Shown: positions 46,701-55,552, numbered from the stretch's first letter. The stretch is DNA of 64,000 bases from Alistipes sp. Zagget8 (GCA_001941065.1 MSHJ01000010.1:377721-441720); one strand, 5' to 3'. The notes: generated by a model from the letters alone, not told the origin. Numbers and translations are program-made.

Positions 46701-46949
46701 GAACCGGACTTGCAGCGTTCCGGTATTTATCCCTTTGACCGTGAATCGTCCGCGGGTGTCGGTCGTAGCGCCCGACTGCGTCCCGGTAACGACAACCGTC
46801 GCACCGACCACCGGGCTGCCGTGTTCATCGACGACCGTACCAGTAACCTGCGGAGCGTCCTGTTTCTGCTGCGCCGACGCCACGGGACACAATACCGGAG
46901 TGAACAATCCTGCGACGATGAAAAACAGCACGTATATAAACTTTTTCAT
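43728..46949 (-). CDS. SusC/RagA-family TonB-linked outer-membrane transporter
   Basis: A 1073-residue TonB-dependent transporter. It has a signal peptide (about 1-26), a carboxypeptidase-regulatory-like domain (VTGTVVDEHGSPVVGATVVVTGTQSG), the linker VVVIGYSAVPRKDLTGSVAAM, a plug with IRGTNSLNAGTAPLYVIDGMQIDVNEG, and a barrel that ends in YMAGVNITF. It should import oligosaccharides with the SusD encoded 19 bp downstream. Unlike in most PULs it is the third gene of its operon, after a lipoprotein and a GH50-like enzyme. Confidence 0.97.
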   Translation of the reverse strand: MKKFIYVLFFIVAGLFTPVLCPVASAQQKQDAPQVTGTVVDEHGSPVVGATVVVTGTQSGATTDTRGRFTVKGINTGTLQVRFIGYQTAEIAIQPKKTHYDITLQEEVRSVDEVVVIGYSAVPRKDLTGSVAAMRSDELMKTGSTDFTSALQGRMAGVRVTTQSGEAGAGVDITIRGTNSLNAGTAPLYVIDGMQIDVNEGEVATSSAGGGQNTYNPLASINPNDIASIDVLKDASAAAIYGARGANGVIIITTKSGSSSLKTDINLNMYFGVQQITKRFDVLDGQDYIDYKFARGTDKEVWGKDYQDGNGVVPRNVVKDGLQTFDYQDALTRTGFMQNYDVSLNTIVNKTRISASLGYYDQKGIIESNGFQRYSGRIKVDHEINKKFSAGVSATFGRVDNKGAMSSGGVSGTGGYTGIVQMMYTERPVILYTASELAGEYANYVDLTSMISDEAYKRSLFDRLLGNVYVQYKPIADLRIRVSGSLTNTNSKLSEFYSSRSRWGRSSDGRSQITNTGTLGYTLNATAEYTKRFNKVHNFGALVGVEINGYHYENSSTRVDNFEDQSTGVFDISKGLTPQSWNSNVYQTNRASAFARLSYNFDDRYYLTVNMRVDGSSNFAKNNRVGYFPSLAAAWRINNEGFMKEVKAISNFKIRASAGITGNDRITSYSYLSQMGSGYYASNGGLNYGMAITISGNPELKWETTYQYDVGLDLDLFKSRISLTADYYLKDTRDMLYNASIPSQSGYSTQWRNLGRMTNQGFEFTLTTQNFNRKKFGWTTTVNFDTNKTKLISLGGQERYFPVSQNYGSFSGQEIARVVVGEPIGVVYGYIWDGNYQLSDFDWTDPNTGTAVDPSVITSENMSRFKYTLKKDVPSFEGKTVAPGDRKYRDLTGEGVVNTNDRTAIGDTNPLFNFGINNEFRIGNLDVGVFIDGSYGGKILNAFRRQLEPSLNNNINNLSTEAWKGRWTPENGSNVYARLLNQTDQQVSTYYVEDSSYLRIKNLNVGYTFGKKYFGRSGISKLRVYLLVDNVYTFTKYSGLDPEVRSYEKFLRALDQTSYPRTRNYMAGVNITF

Positions 46950-46991
46950 AAATTTCCGAATATTAGTAGTTTTTGATAGGAGCCCCGGGGA

Positions 46992-48509
46992 TTACTTATC
47001 GAAACGATCCATGATGGCATAAACATTCCGGTTCAGGCGTCCCACGCCTTCGAGAAATCCGAGCCAGGGGTAAAATTTTGCTGAAACCAGTCCTCGGTTG
47101 CTATTGTTGTCAGCCGTACTTGTAAAAGCGTCGTCATAGGCAAAATAGGTCCATCCGGCGCAATTATCGGCTTCGAGCAGTCCGAGACAGAAATTCTGGT
47201 AGAAATCGCCGCGGGCGATCTGCGACGGCACCACCCAGCCGCCTCCGCTGAGATTGTTGTAAGGCGTTCCATCGTAATTGGCGTCCTCGCCCTTTACATA
47301 GAATTCGGTGACGAAGAACGGCCGGTCGCCGGTCCACGAGCGGAACTCCTCCAGAAAATCGGCCTCGGGGGTCCAGACTCCGTAGTAATTGATCGTCACC
47401 ACATCGCAATACTTGGCGCAGGCTTGCAGCGTCTGCTTGTCGTATTTCCCGTTGCTGTGCAGGCGGCTGCCGAAAATCAGGTGGTTCGGGTCGTACTTGC
47501 GGATCACATCGTGATACTGTTTGTAATATTTCTCGGCCACACGTGAACGGAACTCGTCATAGGCATCCGAAAGTCCGAGTCTGACGACATCCGCAGTTTT
47601 CGTGACGGTCATAACCTCGGCACGGTTCAGTCCCTTTTCGACGACGAAAGTCTCGGCATACTGACGGGCCGCCGCCGCTTCGGGCAAGGCGAGGAACTTA
47701 TGCAGCAACACATCCTGATTGCCGTACCGGTAGTCCCACCCGCGGAAGCCCAGTTCGTTGTCGAGCTGGTAACCCAGCATGTAGGGATCGTCGGCGACCT
47801 GTGCGCATATCTCGCGGGTCTTCTCGTCGAGATAGGTTTCGTAACGCTCCTCGAAGATCAGGTTCAGCCGGTTCATGTTGTTATCGGTGTCATCGTAGGT
47901 CCACGACAGGTTCCGGGCATCGTCCCACATGAAGGAACGCAACATATTCAGGGCTACGGAGTGCGAGTTCTTCCGGCCTTCGGCGGGATTCAGTATCCGT
48001 GCGTTCCGGGCATTCAACTGATACTGCGGTCGCACGCCCGTGAAATCGGCATGATTGAATCCGTAGGTGAGCAGCAGATCGGCTGTTTCGGCAGCCCAGT
48101 CGTCCGCCGATGCAAAACGGCTGCTCTCGGGATAAGCAACGTTCTGTGTGCCCCGGATGATATTCACACCGCCCTCCGGGTCGACGAAAACCCAGCGCCG
48201 CCCGACGCGGCCCAACCGGAAATAGCCGTCCGTACCTTCGATACCCGTCGCCGTTATATCCGTGCGGCCTCCCCAGGCTGTCACAGCTGGAGCTTCGGGC
48301 CGGCAGCCTACGGCAACGATCCGCGACGTCGTTTCCGTCCACTCTGCATCGCCCGGCTTCTCCTTGTACTGCCCGTTTTTGCTCTCCAGTACGAGATGGT
48401 CCGTAAAAACCTTTTTATGGTCGGATTCAATATTGTATTCTGTGGCACACCCCGTCGCCAAACCGACTGCAAGCAACGCCACGTTCAAAATGAAATAGTT
48501 CGGATTCAT
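46992..48509 (-). CDS. GH-A-clan glycoside hydrolase lipoprotein, GH50-like (copy 1)
   Basis: A 505-residue hydrolase with a lipobox (GLATGC, C21), so probably membrane-anchored, unlike the secreted copy at 34574-36070. An N-terminal extension (about 22-90) precedes GYFRLGRVGRRWVFVDPEGG and the TIM barrel. E252 in YQLDNELGF fits the acid/base and E402 in FFVTEFYVKGED the nucleophile. It is 42 bp upstream of susC. Best guess is GH50-like or a related family; agarase activity should not be assumed in this gut-type context. Confidence 0.85.
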   Translation of the reverse strand: MNPNYFILNVALLAVGLATGCATEYNIESDHKKVFTDHLVLESKNGQYKEKPGDAEWTETTSRIVAVGCRPEAPAVTAWGGRTDITATGIEGTDGYFRLGRVGRRWVFVDPEGGVNIIRGTQNVAYPESSRFASADDWAAETADLLLTYGFNHADFTGVRPQYQLNARNARILNPAEGRKNSHSVALNMLRSFMWDDARNLSWTYDDTDNNMNRLNLIFEERYETYLDEKTREICAQVADDPYMLGYQLDNELGFRGWDYRYGNQDVLLHKFLALPEAAAARQYAETFVVEKGLNRAEVMTVTKTADVVRLGLSDAYDEFRSRVAEKYYKQYHDVIRKYDPNHLIFGSRLHSNGKYDKQTLQACAKYCDVVTINYYGVWTPEADFLEEFRSWTGDRPFFVTEFYVKGEDANYDGTPYNNLSGGGWVVPSQIARGDFYQNFCLGLLEADNCAGWTYFAYDDAFTSTADNNSNRGLVSAKFYPWLGFLEGVGRLNRNVYAIMDRFDK

Positions 48510-48536
48510 TATTTTTTCTGTTTGTCAATGAATGTA

Positions 48537-50972
48537 TTACCGTGTCTCACGCATGCAACGCACGGTCCGGCCGTTGCCGTGGCCTGTATTGAAATTATTG
48601 TTTACCGTGCCGTTCTTGACCTGCAGCTGGTGCGAATTGTTCGACCCCCGGGTAATGCTTCCGGTATAATAGTAGCTGTCGGCCCCCATACTCGCCAACG
48701 AACCGCCCGAGTTGATCTCTCCGGCCGCGGGGAAGAAGATGCCTGCAGTATCCGAGCTGCTGCCCCGGAAGAAATAACCGTTCAAGTAACTGCCGACTAT
48801 CCAGCTGGTCGAAAAGGCCGTGAAAGCGTCGATCGTCGGCACCATATACCCCGGCGGGCACGGATCATAGATGGTCTTCACGCCATACGGCCGGGCATTC
48901 GTCGCCGCATCGACCTTGTTGCCGTCAGCATTGCCCCATAGGTCGAAATTATGCGCTTCCAGCCAGTTCGTCGTACTGTTGGATTTGTAATAGGTATCGG
49001 GAGCCGTAATGCCCGAAGCGAGGGTTATGCCGTACCCCTTTCCGAATCCACCGTTTTCCGTTACGATGCGGGCAATCTCGTTGTTGTCGCCGTCGAACCG
49101 CACGAAGGCCGGCCAGTTGCCGGAGGTGTACGGGCTCACGAAGGGGTCCTTACGGCCCCACTGGTATTTCATGCCGCAGTAACAGAGCGGTTTGTAATAA
49201 GAGTTCGAAGCCACGCCGTGCTGATAGACCTTCGTAGTGAACGATTTTCCGGTAGGGATCGTTTTCGACTCGTCGGTGTATTGGATGATCGTGATCTCGC
49301 CTTCGCGTTTTTTGGGAAATCTGGCCGCATCGCCGTCCAGCCGGCACATCGCACCCAGATTGCGGTCCATCAGCGGGAAGCGGTTCAGTCCCTGCGCCAC
49401 GGACGTTTCGTTGGTGTTCGCATTGACGATTACATCGTCGGCATTCAGCTCGTCGGTGAACCATATCTGCCACGACCAGACGATCCGCCCGGCTCCGTCG
49501 CAGAGCGCGACAACGGCATTGCACGGAACGACATGATCGCTTGTCGTGAATTCGATGGCCGAACCGTCGTATTTCACCTCCGTGATCTGGTTGATACACT
49601 CCTGCCAGAGAACGCGGGCCGTGGCTCCGCCGGTCAGCGCCGCCGAAGTGATCTCGGCCCCGTTGTAATCGGTGAATCCGGCACCATCGAGAACTCCGGC
49701 ATCGCCGTTTCCCATCACCCGGGCATCGAAACGGTAAGTACCGGGTGCATGGACCAGATAGGTGTTGGCCGTCCCGTCGGCCGAAAGGTCGGTGGTCGTC
49801 TCCGCACGACCGTTCTTCAGCGGATTGAGATTCGGCAGCACCATCACGTCGATGTCGACGGCACCCTTGCCGCTTGTCTGACTGAGCACGATCCAATCGG
49901 GGGCCACGGCCTCCCAGAAAGCCTCTTCGGATTTCGTTTCACCGCTCTCGTATTCGAGGTCCACCTTGCTCTCGGCAATCCGGATACCCTTGATGGCGGT
50001 AGACTGGGTCTTATTGGCGCCCAAATAAGTAAGTTGCTTGTTGTTGGCCTCTTCACCGATAGCTCCCGAAGTGACAGTAAAGGTGTAATCCTGCCGGATG
50101 GGACCCGGCGAAAGGCTCAGGGAGAGTCGATTGACAGCTCCCTGTTTCAGGTCCGCCGCCTCGCAGACCGAGAGTTCGAGCGAACTTTTGGACGTACTGC
50201 CCGAAACCGAAAAATTCAGTCCCGCAAGTTTCGCCGGAAGCACGACTGCACGGGCCTGATAGAGTTTGCCTTTCTCCATGGTGAGTCCCTCGCCGAAATC
50301 GAGGGTCACGCTGTTACCGGTCGTCGTGCGCATGTTGACCGTCGTAGTCGCCGCGTCGAGTTTGTAGGGACCGGTAAGACCCTTGCCGGCTCCTGCTCCG
50401 ACGGAGGTCAGCGAGAGCGTTTTCAGCACGAGATCGCTGGTTGCCGAAAGCTCCAGGTCCAGCAACGAGAGTGCGGGAGAGAGTTCCAGTTCGACATGCT
50501 TTTCTCCGGCCGACTCTTTCACGAGGGCCAGTGCGCTGCTGACCATGTATTTCTCGATTCCGTTCTCCACGAGCTGCGTTTCGGCCAATTCGAACTGCAA
50601 TTCCGACGGATCGGTCCCGGCCGTCTCCGCCAACGCCTGGGAGGGGGCTATCGCATAAAAGATGTGCGACCGGCGGCCGTACTCCCATTCCTGCTCGGCA
50701 GAGAACCCGGCGACGGAAACGTCCGCCTCCGGCGAGGTCCGGACAAAGGTCGTCCACACTTTCGTCGGCGCATAATAAAGGTCTACAGCATCGTCCGCAG
50801 ACCATTGAAGCTGGTACGGTTCGCGTTCCGCATCCGCATATTCCAGGGATGCGGCCTTCACCGTCGCCCGGGTTTCGGCCGTATAGGTGCCTTCGGGACC
50901 GAAATCATCCGGTTCGATACAGCCGCTTGCCAGCAACGATACAACCACAAACAGGGTAGATTTTTTAATCAT
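48537..50972 (-). CDS. Surface lipoprotein with fimbrillin-like and FISUMP-like domains
   Basis: An 811-residue lipoprotein (VVSLLASGC, C18). The first part (about 25-300) resembles fimbrillin-like domains: 'W..DDAVDLYYAP', a central AL.K...G.KHVELELSPALSLLDLEL and a VVLPAKLAGLNFSV strand. The C-terminal part (about 520-810) has FPLMDRNLGAMC, YCGMKYQWGRKDPF, IYDPCPPGYMVPTIDAF and GRTVRCMRETR, the FISUMP signature also present at 2949-5108. It is the first gene of the PUL 2 operon and directly faces the regulator gene. A surface glycan-binding or adhesin role is inferred. Confidence 0.85.
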   Translation of the reverse strand: MIKKSTLFVVVSLLASGCIEPDDFGPEGTYTAETRATVKAASLEYADAEREPYQLQWSADDAVDLYYAPTKVWTTFVRTSPEADVSVAGFSAEQEWEYGRRSHIFYAIAPSQALAETAGTDPSELQFELAETQLVENGIEKYMVSSALALVKESAGEKHVELELSPALSLLDLELSATSDLVLKTLSLTSVGAGAGKGLTGPYKLDAATTTVNMRTTTGNSVTLDFGEGLTMEKGKLYQARAVVLPAKLAGLNFSVSGSTSKSSLELSVCEAADLKQGAVNRLSLSLSPGPIRQDYTFTVTSGAIGEEANNKQLTYLGANKTQSTAIKGIRIAESKVDLEYESGETKSEEAFWEAVAPDWIVLSQTSGKGAVDIDVMVLPNLNPLKNGRAETTTDLSADGTANTYLVHAPGTYRFDARVMGNGDAGVLDGAGFTDYNGAEITSAALTGGATARVLWQECINQITEVKYDGSAIEFTTSDHVVPCNAVVALCDGAGRIVWSWQIWFTDELNADDVIVNANTNETSVAQGLNRFPLMDRNLGAMCRLDGDAARFPKKREGEITIIQYTDESKTIPTGKSFTTKVYQHGVASNSYYKPLCYCGMKYQWGRKDPFVSPYTSGNWPAFVRFDGDNNEIARIVTENGGFGKGYGITLASGITAPDTYYKSNSTTNWLEAHNFDLWGNADGNKVDAATNARPYGVKTIYDPCPPGYMVPTIDAFTAFSTSWIVGSYLNGYFFRGSSSDTAGIFFPAAGEINSGGSLASMGADSYYYTGSITRGSNNSHQLQVKNGTVNNNFNTGHGNGRTVRCMRETR

Positions 50973-51270
50973 AGGGTATTAGGTTTAAGTTGGGTTCCGT
51001 TCGGTCGGACTTTCGCTGTTCCGACGTTACAAATTAATTGTTTTTCTGCCGGTACCGAGGGGTAGGATCGTTCGGATTTGGGGGTAATTTTGATTTCCGG
51101 ACAAAAATGCAGGCGGCAGAACTCCGCCTCGCAGGTAAATAAACGAAATTTTCGGCGGCGGCACAGGGTAATTTTGAACGGATTTGCGGGTAGTTTCGAC
51201 CGCCTGAAAAAATAGTTCCGATTTTCGCTGAAATCCTTTTTTTATCGGAAACGAGTATTTAAATTTGCGT
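50973..51270. promoter_or_regulatory. Divergent promoter region of PUL 2 and its HTCS
   Basis: About 298 bp with no gene. It contains three direct repeats (51082-51093, 51166-51177, 51188-51199; consensus GGGTARTTTYGA) and, close to the lipoprotein gene, a GTCGGA/TCCGAC hairpin (51004-51025). A one-mismatch -7-like TTAATTTG (minus strand, 51037-51030) faces the operon, but no -33 is obvious, which fits an activator-dependent promoter. Confidence 0.6.
51073..51199 (+). repeat. Three direct repeats, candidate HTCS binding sites
   Basis: Copies at 51082-51093 and 51166-51177 are identical (GGGTAATTTTGA); 51188-51199 reads GGGTAGTTTCGA. Copies one and three share a longer 21-bp unit beginning CGGATTTG (51073-51093 and 51179-51199, 18 of 21 identical). 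Spacings are 84 and 22 bp, near whole helical turns. Confidence 0.6.
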
Positions 51271-54200
51271 ATGGCCCTCTCTGAAACCATTCACCACAAG
51301 TTCCTGAAGCTGCTGCTGCCGATTTTATGCCTGATCCCCTGGACCCTGCAGGCAACGTCGTTCCGGTTTATCCGCGTGAACCGGCTCGAATCGTTTTCCA
51401 ACAGTTCGGTCTTCTCGGTCTATCAAGACGGGCTGGGGGCTATATGGCTCAACACCAATTACGGACTCTACCGCTACAACGGTACATCGCTCGACTTCCG
51501 GCAGGAACCGATGCCCATGCGTCCCCTCTGCGGCAACGGCAGCGAGCGGGTCTACGTCTGTTCCTACGATGCCATTCTCTGCTACGACATCCGCACGAAC
51601 CATCCCCGGCGGCTCTGTTCCCCGGAGATCGACTATCCGAACTGCGCCCTGTATGCCGAACAAGAACAACTGTGGGTCGGATCGGGCAACCGGATTTACG
51701 AACGCTGCGGCGACTCGCTTCGGCTGCGCCACAGCCTGCCTCATCCCCATACGTCCATCACCGCCCTCTGCCGTTCACGGACGGGCACCCTGCTGGCCGC
51801 AACGTCCGAAGGCGGGCTCTGCGAGATCGACGGCGACGGCGAGGTCCGCAGCCGCATGACCGCCGCCGGAAACATCTGCACACTCTATCCGGACGGCAGG
51901 GGCGATCTCTGGATCGGAACGATGGATCGCGGCTGCTGGCGGCTCGGCGGCGACTATACGGTCACCGGACACTATCACCGGGATGCTTCCGGGGGTATGC
52001 GGCTTAAAAGCAATCTGGTCCGAGCCTTCTGCGAAGACCGCAAGGGAAATCTCTGGATCGGAACCATGAGCGGTGTCGACCGCCTCGGAACCGACCGTCT
52101 GTGCCGCACGGACGAATTGGGCGCCCTCGGCGAGAGTTCGGTATGGAGCCTCCGGGCCGACAATCAGGGAGGCATCTGGGTCGGCACGTTTTACGACGGA
52201 ATTTACTACTGTAACTCCGACAACTACCCGTTCAACCCGATCCTGCTCCCGGCCGAACGCGAGGTGAAGCTCATCAATGCCCTGGTCGAGGACAAACGCG
52301 GCGACCTGTGGATACTGACCGACAAGTTCGGCATGTTCCGCCAATCGGCGCACGACGGACAGATCCGTTACATCGCGGGCAGCAGCGACCACAAATTCAA
52401 ATCGGCCTGGTACGACGCCGACGAAGACGCCATCTGGACCGGGTCCTACATGGGGACGCTGCGCAGATACGACATCGCCTCCCGGAACTGGTCGGACTAC
52501 ACGTTCCGCAGTGAAGACGGCACCGACGGGCCCGAGACCGTCAACGACATCAAATTCCGTGACGGCAAACTTTATCTGGGAACCGCACGCGGCGTGCTCG
52601 TATTCGACAAACGGAGTGCGCAGGTGGTCCGCAGTCCGATCGAAGGGTACAATGGAATCGTCTTCTCGCTGGCATTCGACGACCGGGACCGGCTGTGGAT
52701 CGGCGGCATCGGAGTCCATATCCTCGACCTGAAAAGCGGCCGTATGACCCGCTATGCCGGTCACGACAGCAACAACTACAATTCAAAACTGAATTTCATC
52801 AAACTTTTCTGCGACCACGACGGCTGCATGTGGGGCGCCAGTCTCGGACAGGGATTCATTCGTCTCGACATGCAGCAGGAGGTACGCTATACGCAGGAAA
52901 ACATCGGCCTGGCGGACAATTTCACCAGCTTCATCGGCGAGGTCGACCCCGACATCCTGCTCATCGGCACGAACAGCGGCCTGTCGCTGTTCAATACCCG
53001 GACCAACCGCTGCTACAACTACAGCCGCAACAATGGGCTGGGCATCAGTTCGGCCCGGAGCGGCTGCATCCTCAGACGCGCCAACGGCGACATCGTGATC
53101 GGCGGCATCGACGGTATCGAGACCCTCACGCCCTCACAGGTCGAGTTCTCCGACGACAGCATCGACATTGCCTTCGACCGTCTGATCGTCAATAACCGGC
53201 GTATCTACCCGGGCGGTCCCGGCGACAAGCAGCCGATTCTGCGGCAGGAGCTGCCATTCACGCAAAAACTCGTGTTGCAGCATCGCCAACGGAACCTTTC
53301 GGTGGAGCTGGCTTCCTTCGATTTCGAAAAAGTATACCCGATCTTCTACGAATACATACTCGAAGGTTACGACAGCGAATGGACACTCTTTTCGCCGGAA
53401 CACCCGATCGTCTACATGAACCTGCCGCCCGGCGATTACAGGCTGTGCGTACGGGCCGCGCATTCCAAGTTCGGCAACGACTGCACGCAGATCGCACTCC
53501 CCATCGAAATCCGCGCCGTCTGGTATGCCACCCTGCCGGCCCGCGCACTCTACTACATCGCCGCTCTGGCCCTGCTGGGCTGGTTGCTTTATGCTTTTTA
53601 CTCGCGGATGCTGCTGGCCGAACGCCTGAAACAGAAGGAGACCGAAAACCTGGAACGCATGCGCTTCTTCATCAATATCTCGCACGAACTGCGTACGCCG
53701 CTGACGCTCATCATCGGACAACTCGAACTCTTCTTCCGCAACCACGGGCACTCCTCCCCGGGGGTCGAAAACATCGAAAATACCTATCGGAACGCACAAA
53801 ACATGCAGCGGCTCGTTTCCGACCTGCTCGATTTCGAGAAACAGAATCAAGGTTACACGAACATCGCGGTTTCGGAAACAGACCTCGGCGCATTCATCGC
53901 CGACATTCAGGATTCGTTCGCACAATATGCCAACTACCGCAACATCCGGCTGAAACTGCATCTCCCCGCCGAGGCTGTGATCGTGAGTATCGATAAGAAA
54001 CAGATGCAGCGCGTCTTTTCCAACCTGCTGGTCAACGCGTTCAAATACACACCCGACGGCGGCCGCATCGACATCGCCATCCGCACCAAACACCACCGCA
54101 GGGAGGGCGGCATCGTGACGGTCACCTTTGCCGATACCGGATGCGGCATCTCGGAGGAAGCCCTGCCGCACATCTTCGATCCTTTCTACCAGGACACCGC

Positions 54201-55242
54201 GGCAACCTCGCGCGATCGCCACAACCACGGTACAGGCATCGGACTGGCCCTGAGCCGGGGCATCCTCGAACTGCACCACGGAACCCTGACTGCGCAAAAC
54301 AACCGCAACGGCGGTGCGCTCTTCACCGTTACGCTTCCGTCAGGCCAAAAATGGTATACCGGCGATGACAAAGTGACATTCGTTGGACAATCCCGGCCGG
54401 AGTGTACCACAGAGTCTCTGCCGTCCCGCATCCACATCCCCGCTCCCGTTGCTGAGGCCGCTCCGGAAAAAGGCTACAAAATGCTGATCGTCGAGGACGA
54501 TGCCGAACTGCGGGCCCTGCTGCATTCCATTTTCAAACGGGATTACCGGGTCTACGAGGCCTCCGACGGTGCCGAGGGATACGGCATGGCCAAAAAACTG
54601 CAGCCCGACATTATCATCAGCGACGTGGTAATGCCGGTGATGGACGGTCTGAGTCTCTGCAGCAAACTGCGTCAGGACCTCGAAACCTGCCACATCCCGA
54701 TCATCCTGCTGACCGCGCAGCCTTCGACCGGCCACAGCCTCGAAAGCATCAGCCGGGGAGCCGACGACTATATTACCAAGCCGTTCAACATCAGCCAGCT
54801 CGAAGCACGCTGCCGCAACCTGCTGGAGAACCGGCAGCGAATGCGCCTGAAATACAGCCGTTCGATCGCAGGTTCCGATGTGGTTACCACCAACGACAAG
54901 GACGCCAATTTTCTGACCGCAGCAACCGAAGCGGTCGAACGAAATCTCTATAAGGAAGACATCAACGTCCAAATGCTATGCCGCGAACTGAACGTCAGTA
55001 AAACGATCCTGACGCAGAAAATCAAAGGCATTACGGGACACAGTCCGGGCGAATTCATCGAAATGATCCGGTTCAAAAAGGCCGCAATGCTGCTCTGCGA
55101 CAGCGAACGGCTGATTTCGGAGGTCTCCTACGAATTGGGATTCAGCTCGCCCAAATACTTCACGATTCGTTTTAAAAAACAGTTCGGCCAGACGCCGACG
55201 CAGTTTCAGGCGGAACACGCCCGAACCAAACAATCCGAATAA
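51271..55242 (+). CDS. Hybrid two-component system sensor/regulator (HTCS)
   Basis: A 1323-residue one-protein regulator of PUL 2. From the ATG at 51271: signal/anchor (about 1-28), beta-propeller sensor repeats (DGLGAIWLNTNYGLYRY and about a dozen similar 'G.LWIGT' units to about 640), Y_Y_Y domain (about 687-737), membrane span (about 760-782), histidine kinase with H805 in ISHELRTP, N-box NLLVNAFKYTPDGG and DTGCGISEE, receiver domain with phospho-acceptor D1118 (ISDVVMPVMDG), and an AraC-type DNA-binding domain (about 1208-1320). All key residues are intact. It should sense an oligosaccharide in the periplasm and activate the divergent operon. Confidence 0.97.
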   Translation: MALSETIHHKFLKLLLPILCLIPWTLQATSFRFIRVNRLESFSNSSVFSVYQDGLGAIWLNTNYGLYRYNGTSLDFRQEPMPMRPLCGNGSERVYVCSYDAILCYDIRTNHPRRLCSPEIDYPNCALYAEQEQLWVGSGNRIYERCGDSLRLRHSLPHPHTSITALCRSRTGTLLAATSEGGLCEIDGDGEVRSRMTAAGNICTLYPDGRGDLWIGTMDRGCWRLGGDYTVTGHYHRDASGGMRLKSNLVRAFCEDRKGNLWIGTMSGVDRLGTDRLCRTDELGALGESSVWSLRADNQGGIWVGTFYDGIYYCNSDNYPFNPILLPAEREVKLINALVEDKRGDLWILTDKFGMFRQSAHDGQIRYIAGSSDHKFKSAWYDADEDAIWTGSYMGTLRRYDIASRNWSDYTFRSEDGTDGPETVNDIKFRDGKLYLGTARGVLVFDKRSAQVVRSPIEGYNGIVFSLAFDDRDRLWIGGIGVHILDLKSGRMTRYAGHDSNNYNSKLNFIKLFCDHDGCMWGASLGQGFIRLDMQQEVRYTQENIGLADNFTSFIGEVDPDILLIGTNSGLSLFNTRTNRCYNYSRNNGLGISSARSGCILRRANGDIVIGGIDGIETLTPSQVEFSDDSIDIAFDRLIVNNRRIYPGGPGDKQPILRQELPFTQKLVLQHRQRNLSVELASFDFEKVYPIFYEYILEGYDSEWTLFSPEHPIVYMNLPPGDYRLCVRAAHSKFGNDCTQIALPIEIRAVWYATLPARALYYIAALALLGWLLYAFYSRMLLAERLKQKETENLERMRFFINISHELRTPLTLIIGQLELFFRNHGHSSPGVENIENTYRNAQNMQRLVSDLLDFEKQNQGYTNIAVSETDLGAFIADIQDSFAQYANYRNIRLKLHLPAEAVIVSIDKKQMQRVFSNLLVNAFKYTPDGGRIDIAIRTKHHRREGGIVTVTFADTGCGISEEALPHIFDPFYQDTAATSRDRHNHGTGIGLALSRGILELHHGTLTAQNNRNGGALFTVTLPSGQKWYTGDDKVTFVGQSRPECTTESLPSRIHIPAPVAEAAPEKGYKMLIVEDDAELRALLHSIFKRDYRVYEASDGAEGYGMAKKLQPDIIISDVVMPVMDGLSLCSKLRQDLETCHIPIILLTAQPSTGHSLESISRGADDYITKPFNISQLEARCRNLLENRQRMRLKYSRSIAGSDVVTTNDKDANFLTAATEAVERNLYKEDINVQMLCRELNVSKTILTQKIKGITGHSPGEFIEMIRFKKAAMLLCDSERLISEVSYELGFSSPKYFTIRFKKQFGQTPTQFQAEHARTKQSE

Positions 55243-55311
55243 ATGATTTGTCCCGAGTTCGGACCATCGAAAATCGCATGCGGCCGTAAAGGGTAAGTAA
55301 TTGCAGTTTAT

Positions 55312-55352
55312 TCAAAAACAAATTAGGATACTTTTATTAAATTTGTTTTTGA
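55312..55352 (+). terminator. AT-rich hairpin, possible HTCS terminator
   Basis: Arms TCAAAAACAAATT and AATTTGTTTTTGA are exact complements with a 15-nt loop. The 3-prime arm itself carries a T-run (55346-55350). The stem is A/T-rich, so termination strength is uncertain. Confidence 0.45.
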
Positions 55353-55420
55353 CAAAAAGAGTTGTTTGACAAGGTGGAATGTAGATGCAAAAAGATACAT
55401 GCAACCGTTTCCCAATCATT

Positions 55421-55480
55421 ACCTGCCATATGCAAATAGAGTTGTAACTTTTTAAGCTACAACTCTATCTGAAAACAGGT
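55421..55480. terminator. Nested stem-loop, probable end of the PpiD-operon transcript
   Basis: An 11-bp stem ATAGAGTTGTA/TACAACTCTAT (55436-55468, 11-nt loop) lies inside an outer ACCTG/CAGGT pair. No long U-run follows on either strand, so it may be a processing or protective 3-prime structure rather than a classical terminator. Confidence 0.4.
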
Positions 55481-55552
55481 GGATAGTACTTGCGTACGTC
55501 CTATTCGTCCCGTTCGAGGGATGTGCGGAAAAATCCGCTTAAAATCGAAAAA

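Larger units (their letters stand above)
55243..55552. other. Convergent 310-bp gap with two inverted repeats
   Basis: No gene is seen between the HTCS stop and the PpiD-like gene stop. The gap holds a 13-bp AT-rich inverted repeat (55312-55324 / 55340-55352) just after the HTCS gene, an 11-bp one (55436-55446 / 55458-55468) nested inside ACCTG/CAGGT (55421-55480), and a small hairpin GCGGA/TCCGC (55525-55538). Confidence 0.65.

Noticed and set aside
51260..51267. TAAATTTG as the -7 promoter element of the HTCS gene.
   Set aside because: It matches TAnnTTTG but lies 4 bp before the ATG at 51271, so transcription would start inside or after the start codon, and no -33 TTTG is at the right distance.
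55370..55420. A tRNA-like segment in the convergent gap.
   Set aside because: No cloverleaf with a TTC arm and acceptor stem could be drawn; only simple hairpins are supported.
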